From assembly GCA_018466975.1 (NCBI GenBank), contig CM031562.1, forward strand, positions 3,286,001 to 3,350,000: 64,000 bases of DNA, read 5' to 3'. This stretch comes from Sparassis latifolia (taxonomy: Eukaryota; Basidiomycota; Agaricomycetes; Polyporales; Sparassidaceae). Below the pieces are notes generated by a model. It saw only the letters and a program-made list of their open reading frames with translations, was not told the DNA's origin and ran no database searches. Position 1 is the first letter of the stretch; each line of letters opens with the position of its first letter. This document shows, in pieces, positions 14,662 through 27,009 of the stretch. Both the position numbers and the translations under genes were made by a program.

Positions 14662-15567
14662 TCACACCTGAACCGGGGCTGAAGCCTTCTCCTCGACCGC
14701 GACAGGAACCTTCTCTGTGTACTGCGGCGGAGGAACAACCTCGGCTGCGTCAGTCTCGAAGAGTACGTCAATTTCTTCAGGCTCTCCGCGCCGGCCCTTG
14801 AGAGCCCGGACGAGGACGACGCCAATGACGAACAGCATGCGGAGGAGCACGCCGATGCCGCAACCTGCACGAGCGTCAAGTGTCAGTACGTCCAAATGTA
14901 CGGAGAGACAAGAAATGGCACGCACCGAGAACGAAGGCGACGGCGCGCCCTTCCCAGGGACCAAGTGCCATCAGTGCGAAGTGTACGCGGCGGAGGAAGG
15001 AGCGATGTCTGTGCCCGCCCATGTGCATAATGTGTACGGGAGCGAACTCGCGGTGAGGCCCGCGGCCCACGCCATGGGAGGGCTGTGCCATCTCCATCTT
15101 CAAGCCATCCTGCGTCCCCTCGGTTTCCTCGCCATCGAAATGGTCGTGAGCGTGGACGTGGTGCTTGTCTTCCAACTCGACAGGGAGCGCTTCGGGGAAT
15201 GCGAACGGGGGAACGGCAGGACCGTGGTTCATGATCCAAACGCTGGGCGGCGGAGGCAAGGCGGGAATGCCAAATATCCTGTTGGACAGGTGGATGGCTT
15301 TGTCTCTGAACGAGCCCGAGCAGTGGTGCTTCGTGCCAGGCGCACCGGGCGGCGGCGGATAGACTTGAGCTACCACATTCGAAATGCGGGCGACTGCAGC
15401 GTCACTTCCGCTGGTGACCTCCTGGTGCGACGTCACGACAACGCGCAGAGGACTGGCGGTGACTGTGCACAGAAGTGAGCGGTGAGTTGGAATATGTGGG
15501 CAGATACCAAGCAGATACACATACCGAGACAGGCGCTAGCCAGGAGAAGTGGAACGTTTAGCTTCAT
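14662..15567 (-). CDS. Signal-peptide membrane protein of an uncharacterised basidiomycete family
   Basis: The ATG at 15567 gives the signal peptide MKLNVPLLLASACL, then TASPLRVVVTSHQEV, after removal of an intron that begins at GGTATGTG. The luminal part has a conserved-looking C-x-GSFRDKAI motif and a His-rich segment (DKHHVHAHDHF and HIMHMGGHRHRSF). The C-terminal membrane segment begins ALMALGPWEGRAVAFVLGCG; a second intron splits the codon for the first Gly of GCGIGV. The tail after the membrane helix is short, charged and Glu-rich, stopping at 14662. The same layout (PLRVVVT near the N-terminus, GPWEGRAVAFVLGCGIGVLLRM-like helix) recurs in polypore proteins I remember, all without function. 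His-rich stretches suggest metal binding, but that is inference. Confidence 0.8.
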
Positions 15568-18249
15568 GCTAGTAAGTAGCTACGAAGCGAAGCCACAGGA
15601 TAGGAATTGAGATGGTTGTGATATAAAACTTGGATGATGAGTGCAGAGAAAGAAACGATGTTTACGCTGATGTGGCTGGAGCGCAGTACCCGCCACCCGC
15701 CCTTACCCAGACCTTCCCACGCTTCTTATCCGCGGACTCTGCGGAGTCTGCGGACTTCTCGTCTCTGGCTTTCTATCCTCTCTGGCAACCCGGTTTATAT
15801 CTGCTCACAACGAGTCAGATGCTGTGTGCAACATGACTATTCTTGTTTGCGGTTAGGAGAGTCTTTCATCGAGTCACTGCCAGTCGAATCCGTCGGAGGT
15901 TCGAGCATGCCGAATCGCTCACAGACACTAGAGACGCGTAGGATACCACCGCCCGAAGTCATAGGGATGCGAAAGTGGCTGTGAACGTACAAGAACGAGC
16001 ACTGTTGGTGCCACACAGCCTCAGCTTAACTCACCAGAGACCGACTCAGATTGCTACCCAAATGATGAATTTTGCACTCTCTATAAAGTTACCATTTGCG
16101 AACAAAAAACGGTATGTATTTGCACAAGTGACAAATTTAATTGGCTAATTGAGTCCTCATTTTAGTCCTGGTTACATATGCAAACTTTATCATTGAATTT
16201 GTATGGGCGACAAATGGTTGGCGGGCAAAACTTACATTCACTCAGTACTAATCTGGGAGGGTCTCAAGTGACTCAGTCTGAGTGTCGGCCACCCTTGACC
16301 GGCATCGCGTTCTGCAATGCTCGGCTTGCTTCTTCTGATTCTGTATACTCGAAAAGCTGGCAGTGCTTACAAAGGCGTAGCTATCTTCGCCTCATCAGGG
16401 TCCATGTCTGACTTTTCAGGTACGGAAATACAAGTGGTGAGAGCAGCAGTTGCGCCAGAGTTTATCGTCTGTGTACCCGCTAGCTCAAGTTGGATCCGCA
16501 GAAAAAAATCTCGTTCTTGCACATTGCTGAAAGATGTACGTCGCTGTTCTTGACTTGTCGGATTCCATATTTCAATAAAAATGCAGGTATGCACTCGGAC
16601 GAGGTGGCAATAACAGCTCCGCGAGAGCGCATCGGCTGGCAAGTGAGCATGTTGGTTTTTTCGAGCTGACTTTGTGTGATCAGAAAAGTCCATGAATCCT
16701 GCACATGGCGAACAGAAGATCTAGCTGTTCTCCCTCACGTGTGTGCAAATTTGTACTCTCAGGTATGGAAAGAAGTGAGGCGAGTAGCACCTCTGTCTCA
16801 GCACGTTAGTTGTCGATCCACTTCGCTTAAGCTTAGTCCATGTACTCAGAAATTCAAATTCTCGTGGTCAGCACGTATGTATTCAAGCTTGAACTTTTAG
16901 TTATGGACTCAGATAAGGAGAGGTCGGTAGCTCTGACATATGCGGGCTGCGAAATGGTCGCCCTTCGATCCCCATCAAGCCTGCTCTGGACTGGATTCTC
17001 GCCCAGTGCTGATAGACGATGCTCTCGTCTTCCCATCTGACGCCATCCCAACATAGCCCAACATCTACAGTCAAACGAGGCAGCAATTCAGTTAAACTTG
17101 ATCATCCGGCAAGTAGTTGCTCTTCCAAGGGCCTGGTAGTCCGTCATCGATTTATCCTCGTCCAATATCATAGCCATCATCACTGCCACCTAATTGTGCG
17201 CTTCAATGGCGCACTGTGGTATCGGAGGTTCTTTATTCCCTTCGTGTGTGTTGAGACTGCTGAATTCTAACTACTGACCCTTGTTTTACTCCCTCTATGA
17301 CTGAGGGATCGAATATGATCTCCGCCACGCATATACCGGGCGTAATGCTGCACGCTTAAGCTCAGTCATTTTCGCTATTGCTACGATGTTGTATCAGTCC
17401 CAGGATGGTACACAGCTAAAATTCTTCTGCTAGTTGGGCCTCAGTGTTGACTGCAAGCTCCAACTTTCAAGTCACGACACTGTACCATGGACGTCGTCCC
17501 CTCCCTTCTCTGTTGGGAGGACTGGATCACATCGTCACTAAGGCCCCTTCTCGCCATGTCTTCTCGTGTGGATTACGCCCTCATCGAGGCCGAACGCGAA
17601 TCCCTTCCTTGACAGCGACAGGCGCAGATCCCTCGCCTATCTTCGCCGATGAACTAGCATCTAAGGTCCTGCAGAAAGTAAGCAACTGTAAGTCGGGGCG
17701 AATTATCAATAATCAATAATCTAGGGCTTCGGCACATGGCTGACGTTCTATGTCAGGCCGTCGTCTACGTCACTCGTTTGCAGCGGAAGCTGAAGTATGA
17801 AAATCGCCATCGAACTCGTATGCACGCATGAGGATGATATCCGTGTGTCGTGCGGTTGGACGCCACGCCGTAAAGCAGTTAATCTCACAACGTACGACTG
17901 GTTGAAAACGTCTTCACTGATTGTCTTGTGTACAGATCACAAGTAAATCATCTACTTTAAATTAGTTGCCATTCAGTACGGTCTATGGTTCGCTCTACTT
18001 CCTGTCGTCTCAAGTGGCTTGTCTGTGTAATACAACCATATCGCCTGACTGGGTAGCGAGTTTTAAAATCGAATGACATTCTGCGTATTTTACTCTATCT
18101 CACTCCATCCAAAGCAATGCTACATCAACAATACAACTCGCGCAGAGGGGCGACGAAGTACTACACGGGTACAACACGCATGTTTATCACATCCAGCCGT
18201 AAGAAAGCCACGACAATCCAACTAAAGTATTTTCGGGGCCAGTGTACTC
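15568..18249. other. Gene-poor interval with possible gene fragments
   Basis: No complete gene was resolved. A hydrophobic stretch at about 16317-16350 (LGLLLLILYTRKAGSAYKG) could be debris of a membrane-protein gene. At about 17486-17690 a frame starting MDVVPSLL is interrupted by a stop. It resumes in another frame as PSPIFADELASKVLQK, followed by a consensus donor GTAAGC and an exon-like GFGTWLTFYV. This looks like a short broken gene, not identified. Confidence 0.35.
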
Positions 18250-20908
18250 TTAAGCAAGCCCGACCGTGGCCATGTGTGTTCTCAAGATTGACTCGCCCAC
18301 TGACAGATGGAAGCACAGCCATTAAGTAAGTCATGTTTACACCTCGTTTGACAAGCGTAAGACGTCACTCACCATTCACGATAATCCTCTGCATCGCCTT
18401 TGTATCCTATTGATACGCGCCATTCATTCAGCGAGTGATTCATCAGTCAGCAGAAGAAGCACGCACGAGCATCGACGTGAAGTGCTGCCACATCGCCGCG
18501 AAGTTCTGTATCAGCAATGCTCGACAGTCGTGGCAGCAGGGTCACACGCACCAGATATAGCGGCCGATTGTACGTGTCCTTGCGCTTGTGCACCTGGATG
18601 AAGTGTGCGCGAAAGTATTCCGAGACCTCCTCGTATGTGTTGGGCCGGTCGCCGTACGACGAAATGCTACGCCCACGCCAGACCAGGTAAGTACCTGGCC
18701 AGAGGAGTGGGTCGAAAGACCACACGTACTATTTGCGGACTTTGATCCCGTCATCCAGCTTCTGTCTCAGCAGGTCCGTCTGTAACCGCATACGCGCACC
18801 GTCAAACATTGACAGGAGGGTAAGCGGACAAGAGGTCAGCAGGAGTGGTGAGCAGGAATACAGTTGCACAAACGCGCCTTGTTTAGCATAAGCACGAGTG
18901 TTGCCTTGTGCAACAGCTTGTTCGAGCAGATTGTAGTGAAGAGCTGGAGCGAATCATCGATCCTGTTCGTGCGCGGGTCTTCTTCCAGGTACTGTGAACC
19001 CATACACAAAGAAGGCGTCGAGGAAGACACGGAGGCGGAAATGCAAACGTTGATCAGTATCGACGGCGATGCCGGCAGAATCGTGAAAGGAAGCGGTGCG
19101 CACCGCAGCTCACCTGATCGAATGCGCTGATAGGAGCCAGGAAGATGATGGCAGTTGCTGTATCGGATAAGATCAGTTTTCACGACAACAGTTGAGACGC
19201 ACGAAGAGGCCTCGAGGCGACCGGGAACTCCAGCGTGACCGCGCGAAGCCATGGGCGTAGGTCGCCTGAAGGTTTGGGCACTCCACACGGAAGCCAGATG
19301 GACTTCCCCAGGGACAAGCTCCCAGGCACAAAACCTTGGCCAACACACGGCAGATCACGAAGGCTCACCGTCTTCGAAATAAGGCACCCACGCTTGCCGC
19401 TATTGGATTACCGACACCAGCCAGCCACGAAGATGTAGTGGCGTGAGAATGATATCGGAGGACTCAGGGAATGGAATACTTGCCTGGCCGCGCTGTGAGT
19501 CGAGATGAGATGTCGTGGATACGAACGAGTCATGACTGCGGTCAGATGAGGGGGCAGTGAGAGAGTGGGGTGTACGCACCGCCCCACCGACATCGTACAG
19601 GATACAGCTGTATTGCGTAGCACCCATGTTAATATTGAATGCGTGTTCTTTGACACCGAGTGTCTGCAGCCGCACATGGAGAATGTCCTCTGAGAACGAT
19701 GTATATTAATAAATGAAGACATGCCGGCAGAGAGATACGGACCTGTCGATGGGAGATAGTCCGGCTGTGCAATACGGTGTATGTTATCGAGGAAACTTCG
19801 GCGAGAGGGATCAGTATCGGGGGGAGCGCGAGGAAACAAGGTCGCGCACAAAGCAGCGTATTCTTCCAACCGCAACTTGTGCTCTTTCAACAATTTTACG
19901 ACCGCCGCATGGCCCCAGAGCTGTTTGAGCTCATTTTGCGATGCTGCCAGTGTCTTTCCGACAATATTCATCATGGTGTACGACCTCGAAGAAGGCGCAT
20001 TGCCGATGTCGGACAATGGCACTCGGGCGTCAGTGACTTGCCAGCCCGCACGCACGTACACGCCAGTGCGCCCACCAGATACGGTGATTCCCCCACTCAG
20101 TTCGGCAGCTAGCGCATCCTCGCTCGCAACTAGCGGCAGCAATTTACCACGGAGATAGGCAAGCTCGGCGTACCACACCGGGTCTGCAACAGCGGAGTTC
20201 GTGGTACCTGCGACGTTCGAGCTTGAGCTTGAACTTGAGCTCGAGGCATTAGCAGGCGAGGAACTAGAATGAGGGGGGTTGTCCGGAGATGCAAAGTACT
20301 GGTCGTCGACCTCATTGAGGATCATGCTGATAGCCTTGAGGATGTTGAAGTATACTATAGGACGCCATGACGGTCGTTCATGGTCGATAGTCTGAGAGGC
20401 GTAATGCAGTTGGAACTGCTTTTGCAGAGTAGATTTACCGGACTCCGCCTGTCCCAATAGCATCACTGTGGAACACAAACATCAGAGTCAGATCCAGATG
20501 TCCAGAACGCGAAGCGCTAGGGAGTTTTAAGGCACGTGGCAAGTAGATGGCAGTAGAGAGAGCGCGTGTTGGACAAGTAGTACACATTCACCAGGAGTGT
20601 GAATGTATGGGAGAACGGCCCAATGGTTGTCTTGAGGCTCTTGCCTACGCGAAAACATGACAAACCTTTGATTTCTCTGTGTTTCCTCCGGTTCCTTGCT
20701 TCCTGGTCGTGCTGGCACTCGAGTCATCAGCGTTGCCGTGACGCCTCGCTAACCAAAACGAAAAAATACCGACCTTAATTTCGTCATCAATTGCGTTGCT
20801 AATTCGGAGGGCTTCCTGTTCATCAATTGAAGACGGCGCACCCAGTGCTGCAGGAGGAAAGGTTAGGTCAAAATGGTCGAGGGGCATAAGGGAGTCAGTC
20901 GCAGCCAT
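18250..20908 (-). CDS. Elongated G-alpha-like GTPase (non-canonical basidiomycete Gα)
   Basis: This is a guanine-nucleotide-binding alpha-subunit-like protein of the expanded basidiomycete group. The first ATG is at 20908 (MAATDSL). The P-loop is GQAESGKST. A long helical-domain insert contains a Ser-rich run (about 20205-20285). Switch I is DILHVRLQTLG, keeping the catalytic Arg and the Mg-binding Thr. Switch II is DVGGARGQRQAW, with Ala where canonical Gα has the catalytic Gln. An effector strand (AIIFLAPISAFDQYLEED), the guanine-specificity motif NKTD, and a C-terminal helix ending ILRTHMATVGLA complete it, with the stop at 18250. Splicing needs a 9-nt exon (19484-19492, RGQ), an 18-nt exon (18467-18484, HFTSML), and two GC-AG introns (donors after RGQ and after LNK). 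Canonical Gα has an N-terminal MGxxxS myristoylation site; this one does not. Confidence 0.9.
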
Positions 20909-23099
20909 CGGAATGGACAAAAGCAGTGGGAGAGCGCAAGATGGTGGACGTCAAGCAATGACCAGCATGGCGATAAAAGCTGGCGCCCAATCCCACGGAA
21001 CATCTGTGTTGTTGATGGAAGACACGGAAGCTTGACCAAAGCAATGACAGCACCACTGCGCAGGCACTGCCTTCGATTGTCAGGAACGCATGCTGCCTTC
21101 GCGCCTCCTTCAAACTTGTACCGCCGGACCACCGAGTGCGATCCGTTCTTGCGTTTGCATCTCCCAAGCACGTGCATCGTGTTTCATTCTTGGTCAAGAA
21201 GTTGCTGCATTCCAGCCCGGAGACCTGTTACGATGTGAGTATTCCGTCATAGATGCAGCAAATCACGTTGAATAAATACCTTTTGGTGATACATATTCTT
21301 CGGCCACGGTGTATGAGTCATGCAGGATTTCTACCAGTCCATGTGAGCAATCGCAAGTTGAGTCCGGAATATAAACTTGAAGGCGCCGAACGTTGTACAC
21401 TTCGAAGGCGCTCATGATCAGTCTGGCAGTAGTGTGATCATGCAGGGCGATGTTCTCTTTTTGGCAGCGATAAGCTACGGCGCTGACTTTGGGACCTTGA
21501 AGGATTCCGGCCTGAGGAAGGACCGCTACTTGAGACACGCCTCGCTGCCGAGTACGTCAAACCGTAAATTACTTTAGTGGGTCCCAAGTTCTCCGTGTCA
21601 GAGGTGGATTCGGTGGGCGCTGTTGAAGTACGTGAACTTTCTCACTTCCGCTGTTAAGTAGTGACTTGCGTGTTCGCAGTCTTGAGGTTTGAGGAACGAA
21701 TCATGAACGCATCATCATCTATGAAGGGTTTCATTGGACATATCATCTTTGTTGAGGTTGAACGCAGTTGGTGGCGTTCTTGTTGTCAGTTTTGGGGTCA
21801 ACGTTACTTCCGTTCAGCCGGTACGTGGTTCCTGTCATGCTAGTTCAGCAGAGCATTCTTATACAGCGTCATCATATGGTGCCGAACATCAATTCTCTGC
21901 AGACTTGCAGGATATTTAGACACTCTTCTAAAATTCTTTGGACCGCTGATAATGGACAATTCTATCGAAAAATCTCAAAATAGCGAGAAATCCCACCTCT
22001 TCTTGGAACCTTTGAATCGTTTTCACAAAGTCTCGCGCCTGTGGTGGGAAGCTCCCTTGCAGTACCGAAACATCTCCAGGAAGTAGCTATTGGGCCATTC
22101 TTTGAAGGTGCACAATCCCAAGTCGTTCTCTTGTCACCTTGTAAGCTTCCAGAACATGATGGCAGGCACTGCAGCACCTGAGAGTCCGAACTGATTGCCA
22201 CAGCAATACTCTTCCCCTCCTTTCTATGTGATCAGCGAGACGCCCACCCTGCGATGCAGGCTGGTAACTGTCAGCCAGCCGAAGGAACCGAATCCACTCA
22301 ACTTTTGTCGGTATGCTTTCTTGCGAAACCCGGGTTTCCCAGTAGAATTATCCGCTGACAGCCATTCATGTCAGCAACGGTGATTATGCCATAGTTGATT
22401 TGCATCAAATTTGGGAAAACTACTAAACACGTAAGTATATGTATGTGGACAGGTCATCTCGACTAGTAGTGAGATGCCCAACGTGTCCACGCCACGTGTA
22501 CTCAATTTTTCATCCAGGATCAAGGATAGTCGATGATTCTGATCACACCGTCTGCCAGTGGCCATAGACTTTTGTTCTCATCGTCCCATTTCTGGACAGT
22601 GACAATCCCGAGCGGAACATGCTCCCTGAGGCCTGAACAGCGAAGGGGGAAAGCAACTCTCGAAGATTCTTGGCATCTCATACTGTCCGGTGCTGTGGTT
22701 CTGTGGTTCTGTAGTTCTGTGATTGAAAACTTGAACAGGCTCATCGCAACGGATGACGCACAGCTATCAGGCTTCTTCGTATGTCGCGGGGAACTCGGGC
22801 AGCTGTGGCAGTGTGTCTTGATTGCACAGGTCGTCTGAACATTGTGCACATGCTCACCAGGGTATTCTTCCTAAGTTTGACTGTTGCGGTCTGTCAATCC
22901 CATGCCTTGCTCCGCCTTCACATATTCGATTTTCCGGCACCCTCCGATATCGCCTATCTCTGGAACTCCGATAATACCTACTAAATACCGCTGTCACATT
23001 GGAAGATGACTCGCGAACGCGACACACATGATGGCGTCGTGGCGTGGATATTTAAAGACATAGCGAAACCTGGAACAGTACTTGGAAGGTTAGTACGCA
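20909..23099. other. Interval with coding-like minus-strand exons, unresolved
   Basis: The first part (20909-21200) is probably the 5' UTR and promoter of the G-alpha-like gene. Minus-strand stretches with coding-like composition lie at 21263-21538 (including SAVAYRCQKENIALHDHTT and MSAFEVYNVRRLQVYIPD) and 22520-22760 (including SGLREHVPLGIVTVQKWDD). I could not join them into one model or identify them. They may belong to one unknown multi-exon gene. Confidence 0.3.
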
Positions 23100-23671
23100 G
23101 GGTTTTTTTTCTTTTTTAAAATAGCGCTTACTTCGATGTAAGAGGCCTTCGCACATACTTCGACATGGCACCCGACTTTTCCAATCGCTCAAGCAGTGCG
23201 AGGTCATGCTCCTTCTCGATGAGCGCGTCTCTCTCCACTCCTTCCGGCCATCAATGTCGAGGATATTGAGACCCATGTGTTAATGCGTCTCTTCACGCCG
23301 ATTTACGCATTAATGGAAGTCAACGAGTATCCCCTGATGGTGTCGGTTTTCATGCCTTCCACTGCCAGAACACTGGAGGATCGGAGGTCGAAAAACACAA
23401 GAGCTCCTGCACGCAGCAATCGAATCGCACGGCGAATACTAGCATGAAGATCTTGCAAGGAGGAACGAAACTTGCCCAAACGCCACGTCGTCTCGGTGGC
23501 TATGAATTCCACAACAATCCCGCGGATTTGTACGCTCAGCATGTTCTGTTTGCCATGAGGAGACGGTGTGCCTCTGCAGGGTAAGTCTTCACGAATTCCA
23601 CATCGATACTGCATCCGTCCGCACTCCGCCTGGATGACAGGTTTTGTGGCATCATCCCGACATCTGATCAT
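23100..23671 (-). CDS. Uncharacterised multi-exon gene fragment
   Basis: Two minus-strand stretches look coding. At about 23500-23303 the frame contains IRGIVVEFIATETTWRLGKF and SIRRAIRLLRAGALVFFDLR. At about 23260-23135 another frame reads ERDALIEKEHDLALLERLEK followed by SGAMSKYVRRPL, ending at a TAAGCG donor. The second is charged and helical, likely a coiled coil. I do not recognise the protein, and the linking introns are unclear. It could be continuous with the exons at 23939-24440. Confidence 0.35.
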
Positions 23672-23938
23672 AGGGTGTCTAGCTGGCCATAAAACCCACT
23701 ACATTACTGGATCTGGACCCTGCTACCGCGCAGATATGTTTGTTATCGGGTGAATTGAGATCGTCAAAGGTCGAACGACCGGATTCGAGAGATAGACAGC
23801 ACCGAGGTCGCAAAGTGAGACTCGTCCTGAAATAACGACGATGAAGCTAGGACAGCAACATATTGCTTACCTACGTGATGGCCTGCAGTCAGTAATTTAT
23901 AAACATTTTACTCATTACAAACTCACCCCTTCCTGCGC

Positions 23939-24440
23939 TCAAAGCCGAGCACAACCCACAGTGCCCAGGATGCCAGTAGTGAAATCATAACCTACCTCAT
24001 CCAGTTCTTCGAAAATCCCTGAAAGATCGGCTGGACCACGAGAGGTGGACCAGACGTGCTCGATTACTGTGAGGGCGGAAGGAAACACAACGGAGGAGAG
24101 AAATGTCCAAGATGGAGACTTTTCACTTTGCCAGGGAAGCCAAGTGTGCGAGCGACTTCGATCCATTTGCTCTTCGAAAAGTATGGAAGATATAGTCTGC
24201 TTCTCTTGAGCTGTTGATCGGTCACACCTGCCAGATGTGCCAGATGTGCTAGAAGACCCCCGCCGCTAAGCAGGCCTGCGCGGGCTGTCTGAGTGCAGTT
24301 GCGCGCATGCGCTGTTATGCTTCCTGCAAAAAAAAGGGCTAGAAGGACAGCGAGGTCGTAATGGTCAATAGTATTGTCAACAAAGCCATCTGGCAGCCGG
24401 ATATCCTGCACGAGTTCCTCCTCAACGTCGTCCAAAGTAC
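23939..24440 (-). CDS. Uncharacterised gene, 5' exons, divergent to NOG1
   Basis: The ATG at about 24453 starts MASRRTLDDVEEELVQDI, with coding-like sequence through GFVDNTIDHYDLAVLLALFF and SKSKWIEVARTLGFPGKV. A possible short intron (donor GTCTCC, acceptor CCCTCACAG) joins this to IIEHVWSTSRGPADLSGIF and EELDEVG, then a GTAGGT donor. The gene is transcribed away from NOG1, with about 200 bp between starts. The function is not recognised. Downstream exons may be those at 23100-23671. Confidence 0.45.
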
Positions 24441-24643
24441 GCCTAGAAGCCATGGAATTGCGGAGGGACAATTCCTGATCAGTGATTAATTTGACTTGGA
24501 TTTGACCCACAACGCCACCACATGAATCACGTGGGAGAACGTTGTTACATAATCTAAATTTTGAGGAACAGGCTCAGCCAGCCTATGTCCCCTAGTACAA
24601 CTGTACTCTCCGCTACATTGATATTGATTGTCAGTATCACAAA

Positions 24644-27009
24644 ATGTCGACAAGCGGATTGAAGGCAATTTCTCCGGTGCCCACAGCGGCGGACTTCTTG
24701 GATATCGTCTTGTCGAAAACACAACGAAAGACACCAACGGTATGCAGGTAGTACCTGTGGTAGCTCGTATAGTTCGCTGAATTGTACGTGCATGTAGGTC
24801 ATCCACAAGAATTTTAAAATCAGCCGCATCCGCAACTTCTACATGCGCAAGGTCAAGTTCACCCAAGATTCGTTTGATGAAAAGCTCAGTGCGATCCTGG
24901 AGGAATTTCCTATGCTCGATGTCCGTATTCATCGAATGCGGAAGATTCAGAGTTAACAGATGTCGGTTGTTAGGACCTTCACCCATTCCTTGCGTCTCTC
25001 ATGAACGTGCTGTACGACAAGAACCATTACAAGCTCGCCCTTGGACAGCTTCGCACGGCAAGACATCTAATTGACCAGGTAGCCAAGGACTACGTGCGTC
25101 TTCTCAAGTTTGGGGACAGTCTGTACCGCTGCAAGCAGCTCAAACGGGCCGCACTTGGCCGGTGAGTGTGTACGCTGTAGTTTTCGGGCTATATATCAAC
25201 ATGGATGCACAGGATGGCGACAATCATGCGGCGGCAGAAGGATCCGCTGGCGTATCTTGAGCAAGTGCGGCAGCACATCTCCCGTCTACCCGCAATCGAC
25301 CCTACCGCACGAACGCTACTGATCTGCGGGTACCCGAATGTGGGCAAGTCATCGTTCATCAACAAGGTCACCCGTGCAGACGTGGACGTGCAGCCGTACG
25401 CGTTCACCACGAAGTCGCTGTTCATTGGACACCTTGACTACCGCTACATGCGGTGGCAGGTGATTGACACCCCCGGGATTCTTGACCACCCCCTCGAGGA
25501 CATGAACACGATTGAGATGCAGAGTATTACGGCACTCGCGCACCTCAAAAGTTGCGTACTGTACTTCATGGACCTCAGCGAGCAGTGCGGGTACAGCGTC
25601 GAAGCTCAATGCAAGCTCTTCAAATCGATCAAGCCGCTCTTTGCCAACAAGCCTACCCTGCTCGTGATCAATAAGGTCGACGTCATGCGTTTGGAGGACC
25701 TATCCCCAGACAATCGTGCGTTGGTTGAGGAGATCATTAACAGCGAGGGCGCGCTGCACGTGCAGGTATCATGTTACACTGATGAGGGCGTCATGGAACT
25801 CAAGAACAAGGCGTGCGATGCCCTACTGGAACATCGGGTTGATACGAAGCTCAAGGGCAACAAGATCAACTCAATCATCAACCGACTCCACGTCGCCCAA
25901 CCCAAAGCAAGAGATGAACTTACGCGAGAACCTTTCATTCCAGAAGCCGTCAAGGCGCGACAAGCGGAAAAGGCGGCTGGAGAGCGGAGGCGGCTGGAAA
26001 AGGATATCGAAGCGGAGGAAGGTGGACCTGGAGTGTACAATATCAACCTCAAAAGTGCGAGTCTTGTACATCGGGTCGACGTCGCTGACGATCTTTTACA
26101 GAAAATTACCTCCTCGCGAATCCCGAGTGGAAGGAGGACACCATACCGGAAATCCTGGATGGCAAGAACATCGCCGACTTCATCGATCCCGATATTCTCG
26201 AAAAGCTCGAGGCGCTGGAACGCGAAGAGGAGAAGCTCGAGGCGGAGGGCTTTTACGAGAGCGAGGAAGACATGGTTCGTGCACTAAAGAATTGTTTTTC
26301 TACTTTATTTTCAATCCGCACCCACAGTTCGACTCCGATGATGAGCGAGAAGCCGCAGAAGCCAAAGTTTCGCGGAAACACAAGCTCGTCTCACAACATT
26401 CCAAGAAGGCGATGAAAAACCAGGCGAAGCTTCCGCGTACAGCAGGCCTCCGTACGCTGTCCGAGCTAACAACAGGAATGACAAAAGCAGGCCTCGATCC
26501 TAGCCGGATACAGGCGCGTGCAGAGATGCTCGCAAAGGCTGCGGGTGTGAAGCGAAAGCGACAGCGTGAGGAGGAGGACGCGGAGATGGATGTCGACATG
26601 GAGGGTGACGAGGGTGACTGGATGGACGTAGACGGCGAGGAGCCTCCATCGAACAAGCGGGCGAAGGCCAACTCCGGTGTGGTCGTCTCAAAGAGAGCGC
26701 CCAGATCGAATCGGCAGCTGGCTGGCATGCGCGACGAAGCGGTGCGTATGGTTTGCGTCTTGCGTGGAGAGGTGTATGCTGATGGTACGGCCCCTGCTCC
26801 AGCAAGCATCCAAAGCTATCAAGCTGCGGAACCTTGGACAGCGCGAACGCAACATGCACGCCAAGGCTGGCGAGAGCGATCGTGCCATCAAGGTCAAGAT
26901 GGTATGTGTTCCATCGGACCATATTTCTGCTGTCTCGCTGACTTTTTCGGTCCAGCCGAAGCACCTATTTTCTGGGAAGCGGAAAATGGGCAAGACGGAT
27001 CGTCGCTAG
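24644..27009 (+). CDS. NOG1: Nucleolar GTP-binding protein Nog1 (60S ribosome biogenesis GTPase)
   Basis: This nucleolar GTPase associates with pre-60S ribosomal particles. The ATG at 24644 gives [19 protein letters not shown], typical of fungal Nog1. Exon 2 starts at 24798 ([20 protein letters not shown]). The G1 motif is [10 protein letters not shown]3 is DTPGILD and G4 is NKVD, in the circularly conventional order of the OBG/Nog1 class. An N-terminal helical bundle precedes the GTPase core. The C-terminal half is basic and acidic in alternation, ending [16 protein letters not shown] at the stop at 27009. An intron near 26274-26328 appears to use a GTTCGT donor. The length (about 650 residues) fits the family. 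The other strand of this region carries long shadow frames only. Confidence 0.95.

Noticed and set aside
19430..19560. A single large intron between DVGGA and RQAW
   Set aside because: It would delete three residues from switch II, which is fixed in length in G-alpha proteins; the 9-nt exon restores the family length.
20906..20920. An earlier G-alpha start four residues upstream
   Set aside because: That codon is TTG; the first ATG is at 20908.
24486..24986. Long minus-strand open frame opposite the NOG1 5' exons
   Set aside because: It is antisense to well-supported NOG1 exons, has no domain, and its amino acids mirror the codon bias of the opposite strand.
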